64,000 nucleotides of DNA from Thalassospira tepidiphila MCCC 1A03514 (GCF_001662875.1 NZ_JPVZ01000010.1:62001-126000); one strand, 5' to 3'; numbered from the stretch's first letter, positions 18,594 to 27,717 are shown. Notes: a model not told the origin generated them from the sequence alone. Program-made: numbers and translations.

Positions 18594-19330
18594 TCCTGTT
18601 CAACAACAAGACGGCGAAATGCCGGATCATCAATGACACGCAGGACGAATGCGGGGCTAAAGACCTGCCCGGCACGCTTGGCGAAAAGTGCCGTCATTTC
18701 CCATTGATCAAGGTATGTGAACCGGCGATCTCTGGCCTCAATCGCAGACAAGGCAAACACCGCGCCCTGATCAAAAACATGCCCGCGCGCAGATTGGTAC
18801 ATGCCGATGTGATCGGTCGTAACCCCGCAATCGAGATCAAGATCGCGCCCCGGAAAGTGAACGTAGCTGTAATGGGCTGGCACCGATTCCGTGACATGCA
18901 TATGGGCAAGTTGTGTCGGGGTGAGCCAGGTCACCGAAACACGCACGCGCGTGCCCGGTGATGGCGCCAGCGTTGCCGGAACCGCGCCGTATCCGGTTAT
19001 GTGCGTTGAATAGACAATATCATGATGCGACAGCCAACCATGGGTCACCGGAATTTCATCTGACAGGTTCTGATGGGTGAATTTTCGGGCAAGTTGTATC
19101 GGTGCACGATTGGACCCGACGGCCAGAACCGGTGTCCTGCCCCTTGTCGCAGTCGCGACGTCTGATGGCTCTATCGCAATCGCGTCACCACCACGAAACA
19201 GGAAATCGTGATCCGGCGCAGGATAGGGATACAAAAACGCGCGCAGGAGATCCTGCGCGCGTGGATGCTGTTCGATCTGGTCGCGCAACACGGGATCCGT
19301 GATCATATGCGCATCAGATATCGAAAACAT
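18590..19330 (-). CDS. Conserved hypothetical protein with a GSNRAPxQL motif
   Basis: I do not recognise a named family for this 246-residue protein. It has no signal peptide or membrane helix. VLAVGSNRAPIQLARKF near residue 72 recalls the GSN-x(4)-L loop of gamma-glutamylcyclotransferase-like folds, but the rest does not clearly match. Several histidines cluster in the middle (THGWLSHHDIVYSTHITGYG). Its stop overlaps the stop of the convergent methyltransferase by three bases. The start could be the ATG at 19330 or the one at 19306; neither has a good ribosome site. Confidence 0.7.
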   Translation of the reverse strand: MFSISDAHMITDPVLRDQIEQHPRAQDLLRAFLYPYPAPDHDFLFRGGDAIAIEPSDVATATRGRTPVLAVGSNRAPIQLARKFTHQNLSDEIPVTHGWLSHHDIVYSTHITGYGAVPATLAPSPGTRVRVSVTWLTPTQLAHMHVTESVPAHYSYVHFPGRDLDLDCGVTTDHIGMYQSARGHVFDQGAVFALSAIEARDRRFTYLDQWEMTALFAKRAGQVFSPAFVLRVIDDPAFRRLVVEQD

Positions 19331-19344
19331 GCTGGTCGTCGGGC

Positions 19345-19701
19345 TTAGCCTTCGACAACGCGATAGCGATAGTTGCAGTCGTCAACATGCTGCCATGCCA
19401 GTTTCGACCATGCCTTTTCTGCATCGCCAAACGTGGCAAACGGGCCATGACGTTCTTCTTCACCGCCAACCGGGGTTTCGAAATCGGTGCTTTCATATTC
19501 GCCACCGACAACCCAGTATTCTTCAAGGCGTTCGATCCGATAACGCGAATTCGCGTCATCAACCGACTGCCAGGCCATTTTCGACCATTCCTTTTCGGCG
19601 TCTTCGAAGCTGCCAAACGGACCAACTTTGGTTTCTTCGCCAATCGGCTTGTCGAAACCGGTATCCTGATAGGTGCCCCCGATAACCCAGTACTTGGCCA
19701 T
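19345..19701 (-). CDS. Tandem DUF4170 protein
   Basis: The start is chosen at the ATG at 19701 because AAGGA lies 7 bases upstream; the longer frame has unrelated extra residues. The 118-residue protein consists of two copies of one motif: YWVIGGTYQDTGFDKPIG...GPFGSFEDAEKEWSKMAWQSVDDANSRYRI and YWVVGGEYESTDFETPVG...GPFATFGDAEKAWSKLAWQHVDDCNYRYRV. This is the DUF4170 repeat, of unknown function, common in alphaproteobacteria. No signal peptide is seen. It lies 14 bases upstream of the preceding hypothetical gene on the same strand. Confidence 0.85.
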   Translation of the reverse strand: MAKYWVIGGTYQDTGFDKPIGEETKVGPFGSFEDAEKEWSKMAWQSVDDANSRYRIERLEEYWVVGGEYESTDFETPVGGEEERHGPFATFGDAEKAWSKLAWQHVDDCNYRYRVVEG

Positions 19702-19885
19702 CTGTGCGTCCTTCATGCTTTTGGTGAGTTGCCAGGTCGCGTGCTGTGGGTCACGCGACTCTTTTCCTTGCCCATGTATAACCAAATGATGCGCTGACCA
19801 AAACCGCAAAATTATGCATCGCCCTGCAACGCAGCATTGTCAGATCATGTAGGGATGGATCGAACCGGTTACAAATAACGTATTT

Positions 19886-19903
19886 GACAACAGCAAGGTT
19901 GTC
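19886..19903. promoter_or_regulatory. Inverted repeat overlapping a TTGACA in the ubiD upstream region
   Basis: GACAAC (19886-19891) and GTTGTC (19898-19903) form a perfect 6-bp inverted repeat with a 6-base spacer. The left arm overlaps TTGACA, a candidate -35 for ubiD. It could be an operator or chance; no clear -10 was found. Confidence 0.3.
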
Positions 19904-19965
19904 CCGTTTCGCTCCGCGGCGTATGAAGACAATCAGGTTTCAAAGCTTTGCAGATGACAGGTGCC

Positions 19966-21492
19966 ATGCCCTATCAATCCCTTCGTGACTTCATGGATGC
20001 GCTGGAAAAAACCGGCCGTCTTGTCCGTGTCACTGAACCGGTCTCCCCCAATCTTGAAATGACGGAAATCCAGACCCGCCTTCTCGCCGAAGGTGGCCCG
20101 GCGGTTCTGTTTGAAAATGTTGTCGGTGATGACGGCAAAAAATATGACATGCCGGTTCTGGTCAACCTGTTTGGCACCGTGGACCGCGTGGCGGCGGGCA
20201 TGAACCGCAAGCCCGAAGAACTGCGCGAAGTCGGCGAAACGCTGGCATTCCTCAAACAGCCAGAACCACCGGCCAGCATCCGCGAAGCTTTTTCGATGCT
20301 GCCGCTTGCCAAAACCGTGATGGCGATGAAACCCAAAACGGTTTCCAAGGCGCCGTGTCAGGAAGTGGTCCTTCAGGGCGATGACATCGATCTTTCGAAA
20401 ATTCCGGTTCAATCCTGCTGGCCCGGTGAACCCGGCCCGCTGATCACTTGGCCGCTGGTGGTGACCCAGGGACCAAGTGCCGGCACCAAGGGTGGTGACA
20501 AGCGCGATGTGTTTAACCTTGGCATCTATCGCATGCAGGTGTTGGGCAAAAACAAAACCATCATGCGCTGGCTGAAACATCGCGGCGGCGCACAGCATCA
20601 TGCCCGCTGGAAACAGGAAAAGCGTGAACCGCTGCCCGCTGCCATCGTTCTGGGCGCAGATCCGGGCACGATCCTTGCCGCGGTCACCCCGGTCCCTGAT
20701 ACCCTGTCGGAATATCAGTTTGCCGGGCTTTTGCGCGGCGAGAAAGTCGAACTGGTCGATTGCAAAACCGTGCCGCTCAAGGTCCCGGCCAGGGCCGAGA
20801 TCATTCTTGAAGGTTACGTATCGCTTGATGAATACGCGCCCGAGGGGCCGTATGGCGATCACACCGGTTATTATAACTCGGTCGAAGATTTCCCGGTCTT
20901 TACCGTGACCGCCATCACCATGCGCAAAAAGCCGATCTATCTGTCGACCTTCACCGGCCGTCCGCCAGATGAACCGTCGGTTCTGGGTGAAGCATTGAAT
21001 GACGTGTTTGTGCCGCTTTTGCAGCAACAGTTCCCGGAAATCGTTGATTTCTGGCTGCCGCCAGAAGGATGCAGCTATCGCATTGCGGTTGTTTCGATGA
21101 AGAAGGCCTATGCCGGTCACGCCAAGCGCGTGATGATGGGCGTCTGGTCGTTCTTGCGTCAGTTCATGTACACCAAATTCGTCATTGTCGTGGATGACGA
21201 TATTGATGTCCGTGACTGGAAGGATGTCATGTGGGCGATCTCGACGCGGATGGACCCAGTACGCGATATCACCACCGTCACCGACACCCCGATTGACTAT
21301 CTTGATTTCGCATCCCCGGTTTCGGGCCTTGGCGGCAAGCTTGGCCTTGATGCCACCAACAAGTTGCCCGGTGAAACCAACCGCGAATGGGGCGAAAAGA
21401 TCTATATGGATGATGACATCATCGACCGAGTCGATCAGAAATGGGAACGCTATGGCCTGCCCGGAACGGGCAAGAAGATTTGGCGGGACTGA
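19966..21492 (+). CDS. ubiD: 4-hydroxy-3-polyprenylbenzoate decarboxylase UbiD
   Basis: The 508-residue prenylated-FMN-dependent decarboxylase acts in ubiquinone synthesis. [26 protein letters not shown] is the usual N-terminus; an upstream ATG at 19954 is an alternative start. The cofactor/active-site stretch ...[24 protein letters not shown]... and the [26 protein letters not shown] region are clear. It needs the prenyl-FMN synthase UbiX, which is not in this window. The next genes on the other strand are ccdB and ccdA. Confidence 0.95.
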   Translation: MPYQSLRDFMDALEKTGRLVRVTEPVSPNLEMTEIQTRLLAEGGPAVLFENVVGDDGKKYDMPVLVNLFGTVDRVAAGMNRKPEELREVGETLAFLKQPEPPASIREAFSMLPLAKTVMAMKPKTVSKAPCQEVVLQGDDIDLSKIPVQSCWPGEPGPLITWPLVVTQGPSAGTKGGDKRDVFNLGIYRMQVLGKNKTIMRWLKHRGGAQHHARWKQEKREPLPAAIVLGADPGTILAAVTPVPDTLSEYQFAGLLRGEKVELVDCKTVPLKVPARAEIILEGYVSLDEYAPEGPYGDHTGYYNSVEDFPVFTVTAITMRKKPIYLSTFTGRPPDEPSVLGEALNDVFVPLLQQQFPEIVDFWLPPEGCSYRIAVVSMKKAYAGHAKRVMMGVWSFLRQFMYTKFVIVVDDDIDVRDWKDVMWAISTRMDPVRDITTVTDTPIDYLDFASPVSGLGGKLGLDATNKLPGETNREWGEKIYMDDDIIDRVDQKWERYGLPGTGKKIWRD

Positions 21493-21495
21493 TCG

Positions 21496-21786
21496 CTAAA
21501 AGCCGTGAAAGACCATATCGAGTGCGTTGGTGAGGGCGAAACTATCTTCGAACTCACCAACTTTCTCACCAATTTCCGCCAGACCAACCGTCGCGATAAA
21601 CTGCGGCAGCAAAACCCAGTTATCGCCGCTTATACGAACTACAGGATTTAGCCGCTCGGCTGGCAAGGCATATTGGGCAATTGGTTTCAGGGGCACGACA
21701 ACCCGTGTCTGCAAATCAGAAAGCAGATCCGACTGCACATCGACGACATAGCCATCCTCGAAACGGCAAATATCCCCCTTGGCCAT
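21496..21786 (-). CDS. ccdB: CcdB-type toxin
   Basis: The 96-residue protein is of the CcdB gyrase-poison family. VVDVQSDLL (residues 14-22) aligns with FVDVQSDII of the F-plasmid toxin, then VVVPLKPI, LNPVVRISGDNWVLLPQFIATV and the final FHGF. The F-plasmid toxin ends FWGI, and its last three residues matter for gyrase poisoning; here the tryptophan is a histidine and the terminal isoleucine a phenylalanine. Its start overlaps the ccdA stop (ATGA), the normal toxin-antitoxin arrangement. It is chromosomal, convergent with ubiD, with stop codons only a few bases apart. Confidence 0.9.
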   Translation of the reverse strand: MAKGDICRFEDGYVVDVQSDLLSDLQTRVVVPLKPIAQYALPAERLNPVVRISGDNWVLLPQFIATVGLAEIGEKVGEFEDSFALTNALDMVFHGF

Positions 21787-22028
21787 CAGAACTTCCGATG
21801 TTTGGCCAAAGGTATGCCGTTTTTCGCGACATAGCTGTTACTCGCCTCAAGGGCTGCCTTGTTTTGCTCTTTCCAAAGTTCAGCCCGTTTCATCGAAATC
21901 GCATCACGCAAACCTGACTCGGCTGAGCGCGAAATATTGATCCCGAGTTTTTTGGCCTCTTGCAACAATTCAGCATCAAGACTGACATTTGTCGGCTTGC
22001 GCTGCTTGGCTTTGACATCTGCGGTCAT
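21786..22028 (-). CDS. ccdA: CcdA-type antitoxin
   Basis: The 80-residue antitoxin has an N-terminal ribbon-helix-helix DNA-binding part (KPTNVSLDAELLQEAKKLGINISRSAESGLRDAI) and a C-terminal charged tail (RAELWKEQNKAALEASNSYVAKNGIPLAKHRKF) that neutralises CcdB, matching the family in order and length. It binds its own promoter in known systems, and a palindrome sits just upstream. It is translationally coupled to ccdB. Confidence 0.93.
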   Translation of the reverse strand: MTADVKAKQRKPTNVSLDAELLQEAKKLGINISRSAESGLRDAISMKRAELWKEQNKAALEASNSYVAKNGIPLAKHRKF

Positions 22029-22042
22029 TTACGCAAGCTCCA

Positions 22043-22060
22043 TGTGCATATTTATGCGCA
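22043..22060 (-). promoter_or_regulatory. Palindromic operator candidate upstream of ccdA
   Basis: TGTGCATA (22043-22050), TT, TATGCGCA (22053-22060) is an 8+8 inverted repeat with one mismatch, 15 bases in front of the ccdA start. A GATAAT -10-like hexamer lies just upstream on the minus strand. The position fits autorepression by CcdA-CcdB, as known for the family. Confidence 0.55.
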
Positions 22061-22086
22061 TACATTATCAGGAAACCACACCAAGC

Positions 22087-22680
22087 TCAATTTCTGAAAA
22101 ACATCCAGTGGTCGCCATTTTCATCCGGCTTTTCGGAATAGAAAAACTGCGGCGCATCACACATGAAATCATCAACCCGGATGGCGAAATTGCACATATC
22201 CGCATCGCCCATAACTTCGGCCATGTATTCAGTACTGTTTTCCTGCCAGCTCAGCACCGGTGGTGCCGTTTCATCAAAGACACAAAGCGCAAACTGCTCG
22301 GACTGCTTGAACGGGATATAACGGATTTCACTGTGATCTTTGGCACCATGGTTGGTCACAAACAACAATGCGAAAAACGGGCCATCAGGGTTATCAAGGT
22401 CAACCCAACCGGCGATGCGATCAAGCACGCCATCACAGGTAAAATCACCGGTCAGCATCTGATGGCGATAGTTTCGGGCGTATTGCCCGCCCTGCCAGCG
22501 CATTTCGTAATAAAACTGTGCGCTTGAAACCGGATCGGTTTCGCCATTCGCATTCAGCTCCCATACACCATTTTCATCCCAGCCTTTCATCACAGTCTTG
22601 CTGTCATCTGCGAATGCAGGGCTGACCAATCCGATCAGGCAAGCCACACTAAGCCCGGAAAGAATTTTCTGCTTGTTCAT
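22087..22680 (-). CDS. Secreted hypothetical protein
   Basis: The start is the ATG at 22680, which gives an N-terminal signal peptide (KILSGLSVACLIGLVSPAFA, cleavage near 24). The mature part of about 170 residues is acidic, rich in aromatic residues, and has four cysteines (FTCDG, ALCVFD, DMCNF, FMCDA) that could form two disulfides in the periplasm. I recognise no family. It is divergent from pmbA and ends 58 bases before the ccdA start. Confidence 0.75.
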   Translation of the reverse strand: MNKQKILSGLSVACLIGLVSPAFADDSKTVMKGWDENGVWELNANGETDPVSSAQFYYEMRWQGGQYARNYRHQMLTGDFTCDGVLDRIAGWVDLDNPDGPFFALLFVTNHGAKDHSEIRYIPFKQSEQFALCVFDETAPPVLSWQENSTEYMAEVMGDADMCNFAIRVDDFMCDAPQFFYSEKPDENGDHWMFFRN

Positions 22681-22904
22681 CGCGTTCCCGTTTATCTGGC
22701 GCCAGTAGCACTTGTTTGTCTGACTATAACAGAAAGCCGTTTGAAATCTGTCATTGTCCGGGCCTTGCCATTCGGCCCTCGTCCTGCCACCTCTGAAACA
22801 AGGCAGGAATTTTAGGCCAAAACCAGCTTTTTGTTTCGGGTCTATGCGAAAACGTTCGTGCCCCCTATAACGTAAGAAACACATTCCGATACAAGGGAGC
22901 CTCC

Positions 22905-24254
22905 ATGCCCAAGACCGACATGACACTTGATCGCATCAATGACCTTCTGGCACAGGCAAAAAAGGCCGGTGCAGACGATGCCGATGCCGTTTATGTCGAA
23001 GGCACATCGCTTTCGGTTGCCCAGCGTCTGGGCAAGATGGAAAAGCTTGAACGTTCCGAGGGGGCCGATCTTGGCCTGCGGGTTCTGATTGGCAAGAAAC
23101 AGGCAGTTGTATCGTCATCTGATACCAGCGACGCCGCCCTTGCCGAATTGGTCGAACGTGCGGTTGCGATGGCCAAAAATGCCCCCGAAGATCCCTATTG
23201 CGGTATTGCCGACCCAAGTGAACTTGCCGAAAGTTTCAATGTCGAAGCACTTGAACTGTGCGAGCCGGGCGAAGTTGATCAGGACAAACTGATCGAATGG
23301 GCCAGCGCCTGCGAAGAGGCCGCGCGCTCCGTCGACGGCATCACCAACTCAGAAGGATCCGAAGCTGGTTGGGGCCGCCATCAGATTACACTTGCCGCCA
23401 CCAACGGCTTTGCCAATTCCTATGCCGGGTCGGGCAGCCATATCTCGGTTTCCGTATTGGCGGGGACCGGCACAGGCATGGAACGCGATTACGATTATGA
23501 CAGTGCAGTGTTTTCGACCGATCTGCGCGATCCGGTCGATATCGGCAAAAAGGCCGCTGAAAAGACCCTGCGTCGTTTGAACCCGCGCAAGGTCAAAAGC
23601 GCGCAGGTCCCGGTGATCTATGATCCGCGCGTTTCGGCATCGATCGTCGGGCACCTGTCATCGGCGATTAATGGTTCCGGCATTGCACGTGGCACCAGCT
23701 TCCTTCTGGATGCGATGGGCAGCGAAATCTTCGCGCCGCATATCAACATCATTGATGATCCGCATCGCAAACGTGGCCTGCGTTCCAAACCGTTTGACGC
23801 CGAAGGGGTGGCAAACCAGAAACGCCATCTAATCGAAAACGGTGTCCTGAAAACCTGGATCATGGATCTGCGTTCGGCCCGTCAGCTTGGCCTGAAATCG
23901 ACCGGTAACGCGTCACGCGGGGCCGGAAGCCTGCCGGGGCCGTCAACCACCAACCTGTACATGGACCCGGGCACCATTTCGCCCGAAGACATGATCAAGG
24001 ATATCAAGTCGGGCCTTTACATCACCGAGATGATCGGCAGCAGCGTAAATGGTGTGACGGGCGATTATTCGCGCGGTGCGTCGGGTTACTGGATTGAAAA
24101 TGGCGAACTGGCCTATCCGGTGTCGGAAATCACGGTGGCGGGCAACCTTAAAGACATGTTCAAGACCGTTGTCCCGGCCAATGACCTGACATTCAAATAC
24201 GGCACCAATGCCCCGACCCTTCGCATTGACGGCATGACGCTGGCCGGGCAGTAA
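22905..24254 (+). CDS. pmbA: Metalloprotease-like protein TldE/PmbA
   Basis: The 449-residue protein of the TldD/PmbA family starts at 22905 after GGGAG. It shows the family features: an N-terminal helical/strand domain, the SNSYAGSGSHISVSV and ARGTSFLLDAMG regions, and the C-terminal TVAGNLKDMFKTVVPANDL. PmbA (TldE) pairs with TldD, which carries the zinc site, to process peptides and degrade CcdA antitoxin. The ccdAB module lies only about 0.9 kb away, which may be chance. No tldD is in the window. Confidence 0.94.
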   Translation: MPKTDMTLDRINDLLAQAKKAGADDADAVYVEGTSLSVAQRLGKMEKLERSEGADLGLRVLIGKKQAVVSSSDTSDAALAELVERAVAMAKNAPEDPYCGIADPSELAESFNVEALELCEPGEVDQDKLIEWASACEEAARSVDGITNSEGSEAGWGRHQITLAATNGFANSYAGSGSHISVSVLAGTGTGMERDYDYDSAVFSTDLRDPVDIGKKAAEKTLRRLNPRKVKSAQVPVIYDPRVSASIVGHLSSAINGSGIARGTSFLLDAMGSEIFAPHINIIDDPHRKRGLRSKPFDAEGVANQKRHLIENGVLKTWIMDLRSARQLGLKSTGNASRGAGSLPGPSTTNLYMDPGTISPEDMIKDIKSGLYITEMIGSSVNGVTGDYSRGASGYWIENGELAYPVSEITVAGNLKDMFKTVVPANDLTFKYGTNAPTLRIDGMTLAGQ

Positions 24255-24290
24255 TCCCATCGTCATTTGATTGCCAACCGATCAAAAAAG

Positions 24291-24320
24291 AACGCCCGGT
24301 CGATTTGACCGGGCGTTTTA
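24291..24320. terminator. Bidirectional terminator between pmbA and the chemoreceptor gene
   Basis: An 11-bp perfect stem AACGCCCGGTC (24291-24301)/GACCGGGCGTT (24307-24317) with a GATTT loop is preceded by an A-run and followed by TTTT. It can serve both convergent genes. Confidence 0.9.
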
Positions 24321-24348
24321 AGTTTGGGTACTTCGGGTATCCGGGTGC

Positions 24349-26397
24349 TCAGGCAGCCCGAATGGTACTGACAAAACTGTCAGTAGCACCTTTCAGGGTA
24401 GTGAAGTTCTCAGACAAGGTGCTAACAGCTGACAAGACGTCACTGGACGCAGAGCCAGCCTCGGTTACGGCCTGAGAAACCGTAACGATATTGGAGCTCA
24501 CAACCGTTGCACCGGTTGCGGCCTGTTCGATGTTAAAGGCGATCTCGCGGGTTGCCGCCGACTGTTGCTCAACGGCTGAGGAAATCGAGGCAACAATGCC
24601 TTCCATTTCGCTGATGGTTCTACTGATCAGATCAATCTGGCTGGCGGCAAAGCCGGTTCGACTTTGAACATTGTTGACCTGTTCTCGGATTTCCTCAGTG
24701 GCCTTGGCTGTCTGGGCCGACAGGGTTTTGACTTCGTTGGCGACAACTGCAAATCCCTTGCCCGCATCCCCTGCCCGCGATGCTTCAATCGTCGCATTGA
24801 GCGCAAGCATGTTGGTCTGATCGGAAATATCGGCAATCAGTTTGAGAACATGATCGATATTGTTCGATGCCTCGACCAGTTCCTGAATACCGCGCATGGT
24901 TTCCCGGGCCTGATCAACTGCTCTTTTGGCAACCTCGGTCGAGAAGATCACCTGTCGGTTAATCTCTTCGATTGAGCTGTTGAGCTCCTCGGTCGCAGAG
25001 GCAACAGAATCGACATTGCCACTGGCCTGTTCACTGGCGGATGCAACCGCCGTTGTCTGTTCGGACGCGGCAGTGGCAATACGCGACATACCGGTTGCAG
25101 TTGCCTGAAGTTCAACCGCGGCGGCGGCAACGGCTTCGATGATGCTGCCCACACTGTTGGTAAAGCTGTCTGCCGTCTGGTTCATGAACCGCCGCTGTTC
25201 TTCCTTGGTCCGTTCTTCCTGCGCACGGGCTTCAGCTTCGAGTTCGTCGTTGCGGATGGCGTTGGTTTTAAACACCTGAACCGCCTGCGCCATCTGGCCG
25301 ATTTCGTCCTTGCGGGTCTGTCCGGGAATTTCAACACCCAGATCGTGATCGGCCAGCCTGCGCATGATGGTCGTAATCGCAGTGATCGGACGCGACAAAC
25401 GATCCCCCATGACCCAGGCCAAAACCATCCCAAGAACGGCACCGCCAATCGATGCGATCAGGATTTCCTTTTCCGCCAGAATGATTTCGGCGACGACCTT
25501 TTCAAAGATGTTGTGCTCTGCCACCGCCAGTTCCTGTTTCAGGGCCTCGGCGTCGGCAATGATACCCTCCGATGCTTCGCGCATGGTCCCGTGGACCGTG
25601 GCGACAATTTCCAGTTCGTCGGCACGGATCTTGTCAAACACTTCGCGGTAATCAGCAAACAGGTTGTTGGCATCATCCAGCACAGCTTTCAGGTCACCCG
25701 TAAGCGGCTGATTGCCGATTTGCCCCAATGCGGCTTCAAGCTTTGTAAACTCATCGGCGGATTTGGCCCCAAAGCTGTCATCCTGACGGCCAATCAGGAT
25801 ATTGGCATACAACCTTGCCAGAAGTGCATGTTCACGTGCCGCGACTGAGCGTTTGAGGAGCTCAAGATCACCGGTGTTCTGCGCATGGGCGACAAGCTTG
25901 TCGAGATCGGCAACGATTTTGATCCCGTCCGGCTCAAGGCGATCCAGGATCAGGGAATGGTATTCGTCGCTCAGGCTTTTGGCCGCGGTGAAACTTTCAA
26001 GGTAAACATCAAGCTCATGCGCAATCTGTTCGATGCGATTACGATGTTCTTCGACCATGAATTGCGACTGCGCGTCTTGAAGCATCAGTTCAAGCTGCTT
26101 GGCATAGGTAAAGACGGCGTCGGCGTCTTCCGGATCAGCCGTATTGGCAAATTCACGCGCATGATTGTTAAAGCGCAGAAACTGCGTCTCGATCTCGCCG
26201 ATCAATGATGCCTCTTCGACATAATGGGCGTACTCATCCACATCATGTGACACCGCAACGAAGGTGAAATAAGCGAAACCAAGTGCGGCAATCAGAATTG
26301 CCAGCACCACGGCAAAACCAGCCAGAATTTTTGATTTTATTCGCATGTTAGCCAACACACCTGAGTTGAGAACCAAAGCAGAGGACCCCGAAACCAT
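24349..26397 (-). CDS. Methyl-accepting chemotaxis protein
   Basis: The start is set at the ATG at 26397 (AAGGAG, 7-base spacer); this leaves a short N-tail before the first membrane helix (ILAGFAVVLAILIAALGFAYFTFVA). A periplasmic helical sensor of about 270 residues follows, then a second membrane helix near residue 320, HAMP (residues about 340-390), and a methyl-accepting domain with the conserved hairpin tip (VVANEVKTLSAQTAKATEEI) near residues 580-600. It signals to CheA through CheW at the cell pole. The ligand is unknown. The protein ends SFVSTIRAA and has no CheR-binding pentapeptide. Confidence 0.93.
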   Translation of the reverse strand: MVSGSSALVLNSGVLANMRIKSKILAGFAVVLAILIAALGFAYFTFVAVSHDVDEYAHYVEEASLIGEIETQFLRFNNHAREFANTADPEDADAVFTYAKQLELMLQDAQSQFMVEEHRNRIEQIAHELDVYLESFTAAKSLSDEYHSLILDRLEPDGIKIVADLDKLVAHAQNTGDLELLKRSVAAREHALLARLYANILIGRQDDSFGAKSADEFTKLEAALGQIGNQPLTGDLKAVLDDANNLFADYREVFDKIRADELEIVATVHGTMREASEGIIADAEALKQELAVAEHNIFEKVVAEIILAEKEILIASIGGAVLGMVLAWVMGDRLSRPITAITTIMRRLADHDLGVEIPGQTRKDEIGQMAQAVQVFKTNAIRNDELEAEARAQEERTKEEQRRFMNQTADSFTNSVGSIIEAVAAAAVELQATATGMSRIATAASEQTTAVASASEQASGNVDSVASATEELNSSIEEINRQVIFSTEVAKRAVDQARETMRGIQELVEASNNIDHVLKLIADISDQTNMLALNATIEASRAGDAGKGFAVVANEVKTLSAQTAKATEEIREQVNNVQSRTGFAASQIDLISRTISEMEGIVASISSAVEQQSAATREIAFNIEQAATGATVVSSNIVTVSQAVTEAGSASSDVLSAVSTLSENFTTLKGATDSFVSTIRAA

Positions 26398-26651
26398 CGT
26401 CAAACTCCTTGCAAGGCGAAGACATCCATCTACGCTCACCGATGCGATCTAGCGGAATTTTCCACGTGCCGAATATCCTCAAATGGGGAGGGGGCACGCA
26501 CTTATCCCCTTGTAATTAAATTGGCAAAAAGAAGTTCAACTTCAAGGATCCATGCATTTTTTGCACTGAGCATATAATAAACCCTTCAAATCTGCGTGTT
26601 GTGCAGGATCTGGCGGGCAAGTCTTGAAGGATAGTTTCAGCCTATATTTTC
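26398..26651. other. Intergenic region, no clear element
   Basis: This 254-base gap lies upstream of the chemoreceptor gene and downstream of the lipid-kinase gene, both on the minus strand. It contains an AT-rich patch with TATAAT near 26575 on the plus strand. I found no terminator, gene or repeat I would support. Confidence 0.4.
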
Positions 26652-27599
26652 TTAGTCTGCCGCAATCCGAAGCAACTCAGGCGACGTTGTATCGGTTTTG
26701 GATGACAATTCGGCATAGGCCGGCGGCACCATCAATCGCACAGGATAGGGGGACAAGCTGATCTCGCATGGCAGTTTTCCTGCACTTTCCCCGTCAATCT
26801 GAAGCGGGGCCGGGCCGCAATGACTGGTGATCGTGATGCGCTCTGCCCGGACCACCGAAACGTCGCTTTGGGCATGCAACCGATTAAGTGTCAGTGCCAG
26901 ACCATAACGCGACAAGGCCCCGATACCGTTGCCCGGCATCAGCACCACATCAAGGCTGTTGGCCGTCAGGCTGGCATCGGGCGATATGACAAATGCCCCG
27001 CCATAATGTTGCGCATGGGTCACAACCACGCCCGACACCCGGTAGTTTTCCCGGCCAATACTGACTTCAAAATCACGATGACGCGGGAAAAAGATGTTAC
27101 GAAGACCTTCCAGGACATAGGCCCCCTTGCCAATCAGGCGTTTGAGGCGCAGCGAAACATTGGCGACCGTATCGGCATCGGCCCCCATGCCGACCATCAA
27201 AAAGAACGCCCGGCCATTGACCAGTCCGGGACGAACCCAGACCATGCCGGGATTGTTGATATAGTCGGCAATCGCGCGTGCCCGGATTTCAAGCCCGACC
27301 TCGACCGCCAGCACATTGGCCGTTCCAAGCGGGATGATGCCAAGTGGCGGAACCTCGTGCCCGTCGATCTGGGCATCAAGCAATCCGTTTAATGCCTCGT
27401 TAAGCGACCCGTCGCCACCGGCAACAAACAAACGTTGATGGGCACGGACCTTGCGGGCCAGTTCGCGGGCGTGACCGGGATGGGTGGTTTGCAGCAACTC
27501 CACCTTGATGCCGGCATGTTGCAATATCTGGGATAAAAACCGCTGTTTATTGCCACCGGCACGTGGATTGAAGATGACAGTCACATCCGCATCGGCCAT
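26652..27599 (-). CDS. Diacylglycerol/lipid kinase (YegS/BmrU type)
   Basis: The start is the ATG at 27599 (MADADVTVIFNPRAGG); the longer frame adds unrelated residues. The 315-residue protein has the DAGK catalytic motifs: NPRAGGNKQR (10-19), FVAGGDGSLNEALNG around residue 60, and PLGTANVLA. The C-terminal beta-sandwich domain is also present. Such enzymes phosphorylate diacylglycerol to phosphatidic acid with ATP. It is divergent from a plcP-agt operon, and a Pho-box-like repeat faces it, so it probably recycles the diacylglycerol made by PlcP. Confidence 0.88.
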   Translation of the reverse strand: MADADVTVIFNPRAGGNKQRFLSQILQHAGIKVELLQTTHPGHARELARKVRAHQRLFVAGGDGSLNEALNGLLDAQIDGHEVPPLGIIPLGTANVLAVEVGLEIRARAIADYINNPGMVWVRPGLVNGRAFFLMVGMGADADTVANVSLRLKRLIGKGAYVLEGLRNIFFPRHRDFEVSIGRENYRVSGVVVTHAQHYGGAFVISPDASLTANSLDVVLMPGNGIGALSRYGLALTLNRLHAQSDVSVVRAERITITSHCGPAPLQIDGESAGKLPCEISLSPYPVRLMVPPAYAELSSKTDTTSPELLRIAAD

Positions 27600-27666
27600 T
27601 TGGACCCACTTCCGAAATAAAAATGAAATAAATTTTTCACAGCACCTACCATATGAAATAAAACAT

Positions 27667-27684
27667 GTAACAGTTGCTTTACAG
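27667..27684 (-). promoter_or_regulatory. Pho-box-like repeat facing the lipid-kinase gene
   Basis: On the minus strand the sequence reads CTGTAAA-GCAA-CTGTTAC, two 7-base direct repeats with a 4-base spacer. This is the CTGTCAT-N4-CTGTCAT layout of PhoB boxes. It ends 67 bases before the start codon at 27599 and lies 2 bases from a second box on the other strand. Confidence 0.6.
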
Positions 27685-27686
27685 AA

Positions 27687-27704
27687 CTGCGAAATTTCTG
27701 TGAA
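27687..27704 (+). promoter_or_regulatory. Pho-box-like repeat facing plcP-agt
   Basis: On the plus strand the sequence reads CTGCGAA-ATTT-CTGTGAA, again 7+4+7. A perfect TATAAT -10 hexamer lies at 27712-27717, 7 bases after the box, so the box stands in the -35 position, as in PhoB-activated promoters (the known spacing is about 10). The plcP start is at 27818. Confidence 0.6.
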
Positions 27705-27711
27705 CGGGTTA

Positions 27712-27717
27712 TATAAT
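27712..27717 (+). promoter_or_regulatory. -10 hexamer of the plcP-agt promoter
   Basis: TATAAT matches the consensus exactly, directly behind the plus-strand Pho-box-like repeat and 100 bases before plcP. No TTGACA-like -35 is present; this is usual for activator-dependent Pho promoters. Confidence 0.55.

Noticed and set aside
19933-21120. 395-residue frame antisense to ubiD
   Set aside because: UbiD is complete and certain on the plus strand; the antisense frame lacks any recognisable motif.
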